Origin: Linyphia triangularis | Taxonomy: Eukaryota; Arthropoda; Arachnida; Araneae; Linyphiidae | NCBI GenBank assembly: GCA_963978545.1 | Contig: OZ021726.1 | Coordinates: forward strand, 53,055,959-53,119,958 | DNA length: 64,000 nt | Direction of reading: 5' to 3' | Part shown: positions 25,201 to 38,900 of the stretch, in pieces | Layout of the letters: each line of letters begins with the position of its first letter | How positions within the stretch are numbered: position 1 is the stretch's first letter | Position numbers and translations under genes: made by a program | Notes under the pieces: generated by a model | The model's database searches: none | The model's input: only the letters and a program-made list of their open reading frames with translations | Told to the model about the DNA's origin: nothing

Positions 25201-28200
25201 TCCACAGAAAAGTTATTTTAAAATTCCCTGATATTTCCCTGATTATTCCCTGTAACACCCAATTTTTTCCCTGATTATAAGTTATCGACAAAATATATAT
25301 AAATAATAAACTTTCAAGTAAAAGAACATTCAAATTCACCATCATAATGAAAATTACGATGCATGTACTGTTTATCTTTACACATTTATGACACAAATAC
25401 CAAATTGCTTCATTTAGTGTAGTGTATGTATAGTGTACCTGTACTGTGCATGTGCAATTATACTTTAAAATCACACTTTTTTTTTTCATTACAATCTAAT
25501 CTCAAGAAAAGAGGACTCTAGTATTATATTTCAGATTTAATAAGCTGTTTTCTTAAGTAAAATTTTAAAAATAAAGTCAAACCATAAATCATGTCAAAAT
25601 GGATCAAACACACACACACATTTAACAAATACTCTGTATATTATATTAAATATTTTTATTTTCTGAATACTTGAAATTGTAATCAAATTTCAAAAATCAA
25701 TAATTACTTTAAAATATTTTCGTAAAGTAAAATTTTTATATTTTATGAATTATATATCAATTTGAGCATTTGAAAAAAAAAATAAAAAAATCTTTAAATG
25801 TAGTTGGATTGGGGGAGTTACACTATTTTCATTGGCTTTTTAGTTTGCATAATTTTGTTGTCCAAATTGTTCAATTTCATTATTTGCATTATTTGAAATT
25901 TTCTTTTTTGTTTAAGATCAGCTGTAGCCGCTGTTTAAGTACAATACCCAAGCAAAATTTTTACAAAATAAACACATTTTCCCCAGACAATTAATTTTAA
26001 ACAATTATACATAAAAAAAATGCTTTAACTTTAAACTATTACTTACATCGATAGTTAAATGTAAAATTGTTTTTCAAGTTAAAATAAACAATTTTACATT
26101 CAATAGCAGTTAAAATTACAATTTTAAATAAGGATACATAATAAAAACTGGGACGATTTGGATTAATTTCTTGTGCAAAATTAAATTAAAATTCTAATCA
26201 TTCATCATTAATTCAAACCAAACGGTGAAAACGATCCTCACATACACACTAATAACGTACATAGCGGCTTTCACATCAGCGGAAGTCTAGGCGAATGACA
26301 CCAAAACGACGTCGCGAATCTCGCCAATAGCTTCAGTTAAAACGGCTTAAATCTAAGGGGAAATTACAGCTACTTCAACGTAAATATCGGTGATAGCGGC
26401 CGCCGTACGGGCGCAAATCTCGGCAATTATATTAAACCAACAATCGGCAGAAATGCCCGTACCGGTGCAGGCGAAATGCCCGGTAAGAAGGTTCCGTGAT
26501 TGTCAGACTTTTAAGTCCAACAAAATTGTAATACAGATTTGTATCGATCTCAGGAATGATCAAAATTTTAATTAAAAAAAAAAGTCGAAATTCGAGTTTT
26601 AGCTGAACTGTACTATGTCCGACAAATGCAAACCTCTGCAATAACGTCAGTAACTATTATTTTGGAGTAAGACTCGACTAAAATGAGTATCACACAGCAA
26701 CGTAATAACGGCGATAACGCTCGCCATAATTACAGGAATAACTGCCATTTCATCAGCGTAACGTTCTGCAAAATGGCTGTAACATACCAATGTAAATAAT
26801 TCCGATAGAGTCTAACATTACAGAAAAATAAGGGGGAGAGGAGATAATAATTCCATCGGTGGTTTGGGGAAGACTGAACGCATGCAGGTTCCATGATTGT
26901 CAGGAAATTTTAATCTCCGAGATCAATGAGAAAATTGTGGGAAAACTTTGATAAGTGGAAAAATAAGAAAAATTCACGAAAGCGAAAAGATCGGTGGAAG
27001 CAATCACATCCCTGCATTAAGGCAACAATCGGCAAAAATGACCATCACACCAACGTAAACATCAACGTTAGCATCCAATATATCGATGGAAATCGCTGAA
27101 ATAGACGCGATTCTATCGACGTCACAATCTACGAAATTGACAATCACAAGCGTAAATCTCGGCGATATAGACAACTATTGAGGCGCAAACCTTGGAATAG
27201 TGATTAATAAGGTCTAAAATGAACATCACAAGAATGTAAATCTCGGTGATAGCTCCCTTCTTAGCAGCGAAAATCTCGGCAATAACAAGCTTAACATCAG
27301 AGTAATGTTCGGCGAAACTAACCACCACACACCAGCATAAATAACAGCGATAGATGCTGGCAATCAGCAAGAAAAGTGGTCATTACATCACAAGTTTGGG
27401 GAAGTCTGAAAGTATGTAGGTTCCTTGGTTGTCAGACAAGCAAGTAAACCCAATAAAATTGTAATGCAGTTTTGAATCCGTCTCAGGAATGATGGAAATT
27501 TCAACAAAAAATGCTGAAATCCGTGTTTCAGCAGAACTGTACCATGGCTGACAGGTGCAATCTCTGAAATAGCGTCAGTGACACATCACGAAAATGAGCA
27601 GCATGCAAGAAAGTGTTTCTTGCCCTCTATAATCACGAAAATATCGGCCATTTTACCATCGTAAGGTTCAGAAAAATGACCATCAAATACAAAGGAAAAT
27701 AATGCCGATAGACTACTATAATATAAGAGAAAAATGAGGAAGAAATGTAGTCATTCCATCGGCGATTTGAGGCAAATCTGAACGCAAGCAAGTTCAGTCA
27801 TTATCAGGAAATTTTAATGCGAAAAGTTGCGTGGTCGGTCTTGCGGTCCGATTTTTTTTTTTTTTTTTTTAACTTTTTCTAATTTATTTCAAATTGATTT
27901 TTATATTTTTGGTAGCAAGGTATTTTTAATTGTCAAAATTAAAAGGTTCATTTTAATTTCGGAAAATTCCTTTTAACTTTTTGACAAAATCCCTGATAAT
28001 TCCCTGATTTTTCCAGAAATTCCGAATTCCCTGACTTTTCCCGGTTTTCCCGATCTGTGGACACCCTGCTTTAGATGATTTGATAAAAATGAATACTATA
28101 TATATTGATAATCCAATAGATATATATCTATTGATATATATAAACCTATTGGATATCAGTTTAATGCTGAATATTTGATGAAATCTATTTTGGATATTTA

Positions 28201-31200
28201 TATCCATCGAAAAGGTACTTCAGATATCTGGCAAATTCTATATTCATTTCATTCCTAATGTACTTTTAAGGAATAAATCATTCAGATGTAAGGCAATGTA
28301 ATGATATATTACTTTATATATAAATAATCCAATATTTGGTCTTACTAAGATTTCCAACTATGAAGCAGATAAATAAACAATTTGAAGTTCCTTGAATTTG
28401 AGATTCTTCATTCTTATTACTTGAGGAATTTTCCCCCCACTAGTGAAAAAAATCTGGTTGTTTTTTCTGTAACACCTCATTTACAGCACTGTCACAATGT
28501 TGAAAGATCTCTGCTTAAGGGCCACAAACCCTAGCAAGAAACCTATATGTGGGCAATCAATTTTTTTTAAAAATCATAATTAACTAATACCTGTCACTTT
28601 AGAAGAATGGCCACACAGATGAGTCCTTATTGCCTTGTAAATTGGCTCGTACTCCTAAAACAGGTAAATAAAATGTTGAATTACAAGGATCAAACAATTA
28701 ATGCCTGGTATATACTCATTAAACATTACTTACTTGCAACTGTTGCTGAAATTCTTCACTCGGATTGATGCAATTCCTCTTATTCTGTACCAGTAGAAAA
28801 GCATCTCTGAAATTAAATTGAAATAAATTAACTAATAGTAATGTAAAAAACCATTCAATCTACACTTGTCTGGATGTACATTTAAATTGGTTATGGCACA
28901 TGAGGAAAAGACAGGGTTTGTCATCTTAAGTGAAAGAATTTATTGAGGAAAACTTGAACAAGGAATACATGGTAATTTTTTTTATCAAGAACTTTCACTT
29001 GATATTTCATAAAACACAATTTTAGACAAAGTTTCTACATCAAATATGGAGGATGCATTTCATATCAACAATAATACACTTTAAAATAATCAAAAAACAC
29101 CGATTTGCAGCAACATACTTTGGTACTCTTTCATTAGACAGGTACCAGTTGAGGTCAAGCCCAAATATTTACACATTTAAACGACTCATAATTATCTCGC
29201 CAAAACATAAATGTTATAGCAACCCTATAAGTTGTTATAGGAATTATAAATGATTTGAAGGTTGTTAGTTTGGATGAGTTATTGCTGCAATTTGGTGGTA
29301 TTTATTTGGTTCCTGTCTCATAGAAGAGTACCCATACTTCAAATAGATGAATGAGAATAAAAACATACCAGGTCCAAGTTTTTGATTTACAAATCAATTT
29401 CTTAGAATGTAGCTTGACAAGCTTTATCATAATACATAACGCATCCAAAAATTAAGTTTCCCAATGGTTTCTCCTTTCAAGTAAACATAATTAACCGTGT
29501 GAATTGCGCATGCGTAACAGATCTATGACGTAGCAATCACATGCCAGCCGGACAGATCCCGCCCAGTGTCATTACTGTGGTAGCAGCGGTCCGAAATGGA
29601 AACTCTTATTCCTTCTACCGCTGCCTGCGAGGTTCTGTCAGTGATAAAGTTCTTGAATGCACAAAGCATTGCGCCAATTGAAATTCATCGTCAGCTCTGT
29701 CAGGTCTATGGGCCGAACATCATGAGTAAGCAGATGGTGCGTCGCTGGTGTAGGCAGTTTTTCTTCCAAGTGTCCATGATGAAGAGCGCAGTGGGCGAAC
29801 GTCCCTCATCAATGATGATCTTGTTGAGCTTTGCGGCAGGGCGTGATGGAGAACCGTCGCCTCACGACTACGGAGCTGAGCAGCCATTTTCAGCAGATAT
29901 CGCGATCCTTGTTGCATGAGATTGTCACTAAGCACCTGCTGTTCAAAAAATTGTGTGCCAGGTGAGTGCCGAAAAACCTGACACCTGAACACAAAATTCA
30001 ACGCTTAGAAGCAGCACTGACATTTCTGCAACGGTATCACGATGACGGCGACGAGTTCCTCAATAGGATCGTCACGGGCGATGAGACTTGGATTTCGCAC
30101 CTCACCCCGGAAACCAAGCAGTAGTCAATGCATTGGTGGCATAGTGGATCTCCGGTCAGGACGAAATTCAAACAGACACTGTCGGTACAGAAAGTGATGT
30201 GCATGGTGTTCTGGGACAGGAAGGGCATTCTGCTCATTGACTTCCTTCCACGTGGTGAAACAGTAAACGCTGACCGTTACTGTGAAACACTGCGGAAATT
30301 GAGACGTGCCATTCAATACAGGAGGCGTGGAATGCTTATTGCAGGTGTTGTGCTCCTCCATGACAATGCTCGTCCACATACGGCTCGACGCACAGCAGCT
30401 GTTTTGACGAAATTTCGCTGGGAGTTGTTTGATCATCCACCCTACAGCCCTGATCTTGCTCCCAGCGATTTTCACGTTTTCTTGCACCTCAAGAAATTCC
30501 TGTCCTCCGGTGAGCGTTTAGGCAACGACGAAGAGCTGAAGATGTCTGTCACACGCTGGTTCCATTCACAGGCGGCAGAGTTCTATGACGAAGGGATACA
30601 AAAGTTGATCCCACGATACGACAAGTGTCTCAATTCTGGTGGTGGCTATATTGAAAAATAGCGGAAACATTGCTGTACTTGTTGCCAGAAAATATGTTTC
30701 TGAAAGTGTGAGTTTTTTTATTTATTTTAAATAGGGAAACTTACTTTCTGGATGCCCCTCGTATACATAGACATTAAGAAAGCGGCTTTTGTCTAATTTT
30801 AACAATGGAAGAAATCCATAAAATACAATTATGTATAAATACAAACTTTTAACAGATTTTCTGAATATGATAGTTTGTACTTTCAGACATCCACATATAA
30901 AAAGCACTTCATAGTTCTAATCGTGTTATGTACAAACCTGTATGGCAAGACTTTTGTTTCCATCACATATGCAATGACTAGAGTGGCACTGGAATAGAAA
31001 AATAAAGTTTATTGTATACCAAGAGCATACATATAACAAAAAAATCAAACAGCTGAAAACTATAATAAATTATTATGCCCCAACCTTCTAGAGATCCCAG
31101 AGTTTCCATGAACAAGGACTTTTCCTAAAAGAATAAAATAATAATGACACAATTAAACACCCATGAGTTTTAAAACAGACACAGTAGTTAATATGGCCAA

Positions 31201-32900
31201 GTTTAATATGAAGTTAATCTACAAAAGGAGCATTTAATTGAGAAGAACTAAGGAGCATTAACTATGGAAACATTACTTAAAAGCACATTATGACTATAAT
31301 TAGAAGTAAATGGTATTAAGTTGACTAAAAGGCACTTCTTTTCCAGAAAAATATTTTGAGAATGATTTCTCTTCAATTCTATAATTTTAGGAAAAACAAC
31401 CAACCATTCTAGAAGGCTTATATCTATAAAAAAGTGATACAAAAATTATGCCCAATTTAAATACATTAATAATATGGTTTGATATAGAAATAACTCATTT
31501 TGTTTAGTGTCATACATTAAGTTTATCATTAAGTAATTAAAAAAAAAAGATGCTCTGATACAATGCACTCAGTATTGCTCAAGAGCTGTGTTTAAGAAAC
31601 AAGAGCAGTTGGAACCTTAAAAAGTTGCTTATCTTGTTTAAAGGGGTTTGGGACTCAAAATTCTAAATTATTTTTAGAATTATTTTTCTGAAATTTTTTA
31701 TGCAGTAATGTATTATGCTTTGAAACCTAAAAAACTATTTTAAATTCTCAAATTTAAAAAATATTTTTTGAAAAAATTTAAAAACTTCAAAATTTTGATA
31801 TTTCCTAAATTTGATATATCTTAAAAACTTTTTTGAAAATATTGAACATATTTGTATAAAATAACTTTTTATAATTCCTATAAAAAATTGTCTTCATAAT
31901 TTTTCAATAAAGTAATTAGAATTTTTTTTTAAATATTTTGTGCAGAAACTGTATAAAATTCATAGTATACTAAGCTTCAAAAACTTTTTTAAAAAAATAT
32001 ATAATTCCTGAAGACAAATTAAAGAAATATATATAAAAAATAATTGTGGAAAGTTTTATCAATTTATAGCAAGTAGTTTTAAAGTTATATAAATTTAAAC
32101 TAAAAAAAGTGACAAAAAGCCACCACCGAGAAAAACAGTTTCAATGTTTCAAGATAGCATGTCCGAGATACAGCTGTCACTTAACAGTTATTTGAATATT
32201 TATAAAAAATGAGGTACCCTTTAAGTTTGACTAGATTTTTACCTTTAAATGTCAGATTATTTTAAAATGACATTAAAAGTAATTTAGTTTTGGAAAGAGT
32301 TAAACTTTAGTTTAATAACCAATAATTGGAAACAGAGACAAGGAATAAACTAACATTATTATGTAGAAAACACATGTTTAAAAAAGATCATTAAGTAAAC
32401 AAAATAACATCAAATTACCTCCTACTTTGAAACAATTATCAATGAAGCATTTCACCTGTAACACAAAAAAACATGAAACTATAGTATTTTTTTAATAAAA
32501 AAAATTAATTTTCAAATAAATAAAATTTCAAAGGAGGAAAATGTCTTCTCTATCTTATTGGAACACCAATAATAGTACATCAAATATTTGAAGAATTGCC
32601 ACCCCACACAAATTTTAAAATTATTTGAATGAAACATCTTCTATTAAAATAAATTAAATAGGATAGAAATGCAGATTTCTCAGTCGTTACAGTTAAGTCG
32701 CAGTTGTAAAAGTGAGTTCGAAAGTTGAAAACACTAGACAGTAATGCTACCTAGGCTTTATTTTGAATATCATAGGGTTCGAAATTAGTGGGAGCACTGT
32801 GCACGTAAAATTTTAATCGTACACATAAGTTTTTTTTTTTATATATATATTTGGGTGCATGCAGTGCACCTAACTATTTAAAACCATACAGCTTTATTAC

Positions 32901-32945
<45 letters not shown>

Positions 32946-35900
32946 AGAACATTTTTTTTGTTTATTACAAACCAATGTTTAGTTAATTTGAAAAGTTGCA
33001 TTGCTTTAAATCACATGCTTAAATATAATTGATGCACTTACACTTAATTCATTTATGAAGTTCATGTTTGCTTTCCATTCTATTAGTTAATGTGCTTACA
33101 TAACTGGTATTTAGTACTCCTAAATCCTAAAACTTTTTTGCAATTGTGCACCCGATTTAAAAAGTTGATTTCAACCCCTACTATAGTTAGTATTTTTCCA
33201 TATTGATTTAAAGTGGCTATTTAAATGTTATATTGTTTATCAATACTTTTTATCATAAGTAGAAGAGAACATATTTATTGGAGGATATTTTTTTTTTGCA
33301 AAAAACAAATATTGTTTTAAATTTATGGGTTTTTTAATGGGATACTTAAAAGTTATGCATGCCTTATGTTCGTACTAAAGAAGCATAAAAGATGTTACGA
33401 AAAGGATTCTTGTGAAACAATTGAAAAATTCTTATAAATTAAAAGCACAGTATAAATAAGTAAGCCCAATTATTAAAACCACCATATAACATTTTTTCAT
33501 GGTCCTGTCTCACCAAGTTACACAACTAATTATTAAAAGTTAGTAGCTATGAATTTATCTCTGCTGCTCAAACTATTTCAAATAAAATTTCCAATATTTG
33601 CTAATGAACTGCTTAAGAACTATAATTTTCAATAAGTTTTTTTTTAATTGTATTACCTGTGGCAGTATGGGAATAATATTTGATGTAGCCGAATCACCAA
33701 TGTTGATCACAATATATCTAGAAGAATAAAATGTATATTTCATTAGCTAAGTCTGATTTAGTAAGACTAAAAGATAACAAAAATATTTTAAGTAAAAAAA
33801 AAAATAATTTACATTTCCTTTAACATTATAATGCAATAATAGTTTTAACCAATTATGTTACATTAGCCTCAATAAAATGCCTTTTAAAAATAATCCATAT
33901 CAATTCTACTTCTACATTCTGCCAAATTGCATAGGGCAAAGATTATAGCAAAAATTTAGATATTCTAATTAAAATCTAATAATTGGTCTTAATTGTAACT
34001 TGGTTGGGCAGATTATTAAATATCACACCAATGACCATTTCAATATATCTACTAGAAACGATATATAGGGTAAACACAGTGCTAGAAGTGTGGGTAGACG
34101 CATCTCCCCACTTTTAAAAGCCCTCAATCTGCCTAAAAACTACTAATGAAAAATAACAACCAATAAATGTAGTGACACTGAGAAAAAGTTATTTATTTTT
34201 ACATTTGAAAACTTTAAAAACAATTTATGGTATATCTATCACATTATTATAAAAATGTATTGTACTACTTTGTATAAAGATATAAGTATTTTTACTAACA
34301 AATACAATTACACTTGGTCAACTTTTAAGTTGAATTTTTATTCTTGTTTCATAAAAAGATATGATATATTTTTTAAAAACTTTTTAGAATTCTCTATTAA
34401 TTTAATTTCACAAAAGTATGCACATTTATAAGTATTATTTAAATCCAAATAAACAGTTATGTATATAACATTGAATTATTACTGAACTTTACCTCTTATT
34501 TTCTAGTAAAAAAAACTAAGTCGCCGAATATTCATTAAAATAACAATTAATTTTGGAACCTTATTTAATGTTAATGTTAGGAAGTATAAATTATTTCTTT
34601 ACTAGTCAATATTTTTTTTATAAGTTACGAAATTAAAAAATTATCGTTGAAGATGGGACAAGGGGTGGGGAGTGCACTTGTCCCCAAACTTTGGGCATTA
34701 CCCCACTTTTTTCTCACCACTTCTACCACTGTGTAAACGTATTTCAAACAGCTATCACCTCTTACTTGAATTTATCGGGAAAAGTTGGCTGAATGAAGGA
34801 AGCTTCAAGTTCTTGTCTCACACATACAATATGTGTGATCCCAGCCTGTAACAAAGTGCCCAACTGCAAAATAGAAACATTTTTTCTTTTACAGTAAAGA
34901 TATATTATAAGAATTTTATGACATTTGTTCTAAAACAGCTCTACTTACAAATACTTTTTTTTTAACAACTGTCAAAATTACTTGATACCTAAAGTGCTTC
35001 TAACTATTAAAAAAAAAAAGAAAAAAAAAGCGTTATGCATTATAGAAAACTGAACAAGTGTTTTTAACAGGGTTCATACAGATTTTTTGAAAACAAATTC
35101 AAGGACTTTAAGAACTTTTCAATAACCTTCCAAACAAAAAGTAAGGACCTTAAAATTAAATTTAAAAAACAAAAAAAAATCTTGGGAAGAAAAAAATCTT
35201 GAAAAAAATATAAAATAATAATAATAATAATGTTTGACGACGGAAATAAAGCATATAATTTGTGAAAAATATTGCATTTTATTTCTTACTCAAGATACTT
35301 GACAAAAAATTCATTACAGTTTAAGTTTTTAAGAAAATAGAAAAAAACTTGGTTGGAGCATTCAGTATCATTTAAATTGGAAGATGTTATTTTCATTAAA
35401 GTTTAATTATTTTGTCAGTTACATCAAATACAACAACTTTAGTTACTGTATATTATACAACGATAATTTTATTGAATTGTGTTTCACAGGACGGTTTCAG
35501 TTTCTGCACTTTTTTAAATACGCAAAACGGGTTAAATCCACGATGTATCAATCGCATCCAAATAATTTGTTAATTACTGATTAACTTAAATGCATCCAGT
35601 AACCACAGAGCTGATCGGATTAAAAGTGCAAATTTGGTCATAATAGTCTTTATAAAGATAATTCTTTTTAGTTTCTAACCTTGCTTGATAATAAGGGTTC
35701 GAGAGTGATGAAGTATGCACTTATATTCCATAGTGTGTTTGAAAATTTTAGAAATCTAAAATAATAGGATATACGACCCTAATTACAACAAAAACTTTTC
35801 AATAAATACAATTGTTTAGATTGAATAGTTAACCCCTCATCATGGGATGTACAACTTACAATATAAAAATCTTCCCTAGAGCCAACCTCATCTGATCCAG

Positions 35901-38900
35901 GCGGTATTAAGTTGGAATCCTCACATTTAACATTCCGTTATCGCGTGCACCTCACAAGTGCATCCCTACACTTTCCCCTCCTCCGCCTTTATTTTTTATT
36001 GAATTACTTGTGATACCGATTTTTGAATAAATTTTACTATTTAAATAGATTGTTTAATACTTTATATCTCCAAAGAATCTTAAATCAGAAACAATCAACT
36101 ATTTAAACTAGAATAAATTTCATTTGGCTTTCAAAAAACTGGAAACACCTCATAGGTGCAACACGATTAACCATGTGGGAAAGCAGAACGCGACTAACGG
36201 AAGGTTAAAATCGTGCAATCGTAAGTGTGACGTATCACGTCATTGCTAAATGAGAAAACATCGTGAAATGAAAATACTTCTAGTATATCGCAAAAATTAT
36301 TGTATTAGGATGTAGTTTTCACATTTCTTTTTAATCATTCTGCACCTTAAAGCAAGAGCTACCAATGTTTTAAAAAAATTTATTAAAATTTGCAAGTACA
36401 CAAGTAGGGATATCTTTCTTTACATTATTAATGGTTAGAAAACAGCTAAGTTGAGAGTATTTTAAATAGATGCATCATTTTACGATATTATGTGAACTAT
36501 TAAGCAATAACGCTGAAGTGGTTGGGCTAAGAAGGAAGTGAATGGTTGAGCGTACAAACAAACCAACCTTAAAGGCAAAGAAAGGGGAATGAGATGACAA
36601 TCTCCAAATCACAATGGCAAGTGATTCAAAACTTAATTTCATGTCAAGTAATTTGATGCGATCCTTTATACAGAAGGTCAGTAAAAGCTGCGTCAAAATC
36701 ACAATGTCGAGGGTTTTCTGCTATGAGGAATCTTAAGCATTGAAAACATTTATAAATAAATTACTAAATAAAAATATACTTCCCAATATTGTAGAAAAAT
36801 AATGCGTTGTAAGTAAAAATAAATACATCATGTACTTTTACAATATTTAACTCGAACAACTTCGTTAAACGACAACCGTTGTACAATAACGCCAATCAGT
36901 CCTAAACCAAAATAAACGTTCCGTGGTGAAGAGGGTGGGGGATAAACCCTAACACTTTTGGCATGCGAAACCATCGCTGCATAAGCCTAACAACCATCAA
37001 ATGGGCAGCTTATCGACACATTTAAAAAACTTACAATGTTGTATGGTTAACTTGTACGTTTGAAATTAATACCCTTCATAACCATTGGATTAAACAAGAT
37101 CATAATGAATCTCATTCTGTTATGGAAATATGGGAAACACGGTTTGGTTGATTGGTTGGTTTGTAAGCTCAACAATATTTTTGTGCACATTAACGGTTTA
37201 CCAGGACGGATCTTAAACGGTATTACGGTTAGCGTGCTGGCTTCTAGATCGCGAGGTTGCGGGTTCGAGTCCCGTGCAAGGCATATGTGTTTGTAAATGT
37301 ATGTTGGCTTGTCAAATGATGAAAGTTTCGGAGCATTATAGCAATTGTGTTGCTGATGGCACCAGATAATCTGAAAATAACCAACCAGGACGGATCTACA
37401 ACTTACGTGGATTCCAAACCACAACGAACATATGCGCCCAACCCAGGATTCGAATCCGCCACCTTTGGCATGCGAGGTCAGAGTGCTAATCAAACAGCCA
37501 TTAGGTGGGCGAAATTCAAATTTGGATACGCTATATAGTTCGGTTGAGTTACTATACTATACTCACCCGATCATATACAATCTTCCCTGCCCATATCAAC
37601 TCTTTAAACGCCATGAATATTTGGATGCAGGTTAGTTTCTCAACAATTATTTCACAAATAAACACCTCGATGAAAAGAATAAAGGATTTTGCTGACAACT
37701 AACCCTAATACTAAGTTTCATCAACGGTAAGAGAATACTAAACCAACAACTGTAGAGTTTAGTATAATTTTACGTCAAAAGCAGCAAAAACAATACGATC
37801 TAATGAATTCTGTCCACATTGGTTAAAACAGGAACAAACACCTTATTTCTCCAATTTAGTTTTCAAACCATATTTGAAGTTTAAAATAAGATGGCAATAA
37901 AAGAACCAAAAAAAGTTTGCATTATAAATCCTTTATCCCTTTTTTTTTTTTTTTTTGCATTAAATCCTTTGCCAATTTATATATTCATTAACACAGGCGC
38001 CGATTCTGTAAACAGCGTGTGCTTGATACTTGCATCTAATTTCAAATATCAAAAGCACTTCTATCAGCATTTATGCTCTCATATCCAAGTATCATTTATT
38101 TATTCTGATTAAAGAATTTTTTTTATTTATTAAAATAAAATTGGTGACAGGAAAGAGTTTCAACAATGGTCGGTTCAATGTTTTTTTTAGTGCTATTGGA
38201 TGACTGCAAGTTGGTTAATTAGTATTTTGTTAAAGAGACCTTTTAATGACAGTTATAACCCCAATATTTGATAGAATGCATCGTCATCGACATCATCTGC
38301 TAAATTTCAGCTCGATTGGATGACGGCAAGGGGGTTGATTAGGCCTCCCCAGATTTGCCCTCCATCGACAAACCCACAAAATCGAAGTTAACATAAAAGA
38401 TTTAAAAATTAATTAAAAGTTGTAAATTTGGATGCATTTGGAGGCAAGAGTCCCGATCTGGTTAGTAGTACAAAAAATTATAAATAGATTAAAAAATACA
38501 AAATCAGTGAGTATACTAACAGAAAAAGATCCTAATGCAATTGTTTTAACGCATTACCTTGAACAACTCGTATTGTCCGAACAATCGTAATGGAATGGTG
38601 TTACTGTTTCATGTTGCAGAAATATTTTGAGTCATTAGTTTTTTGTTTTAATTTTGGCAGAACTATATTTTTGTACACTATACGCGGCTGCAACAAGAAA
38701 AAAGTTTCAACAAATCGAAATTTAAGTTGACAACGGTGACCTTTACTTACCAGCCTTAAAATTCTTTACAAGGGCAGAAGGCTCATGCATTTCAATGATT
38801 AAAATAGACATGTCCAGGAAAAACATTTCAATACATGCTTCATTTCATTATGAATAATTTATTACTATGATGATCCTTTACAATTCGGAATTACATTATT

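Noticed and set aside
30125..30487. 120-codon minus-strand open frame
   Set aside because: Antisense shadow of the mariner transposase.
32772..33184. possible small DNA element (AGGGTTCGAAATTAG / CAACCCCTA ends)
   Set aside because: Inverted ends are only loosely similar and the flanks show no target duplication, so it was not listed.
37227..37300. possible tRNA gene (GGTTCGAGTCCC arm)
   Set aside because: The same arm recurs in five SINE copies with a common body and tail; the anticodon arm does not pair.
37047..37493. 148-codon minus-strand open frame
   Set aside because: It spans two SINEs and their junction; the codons come from tRNA-like sequence.
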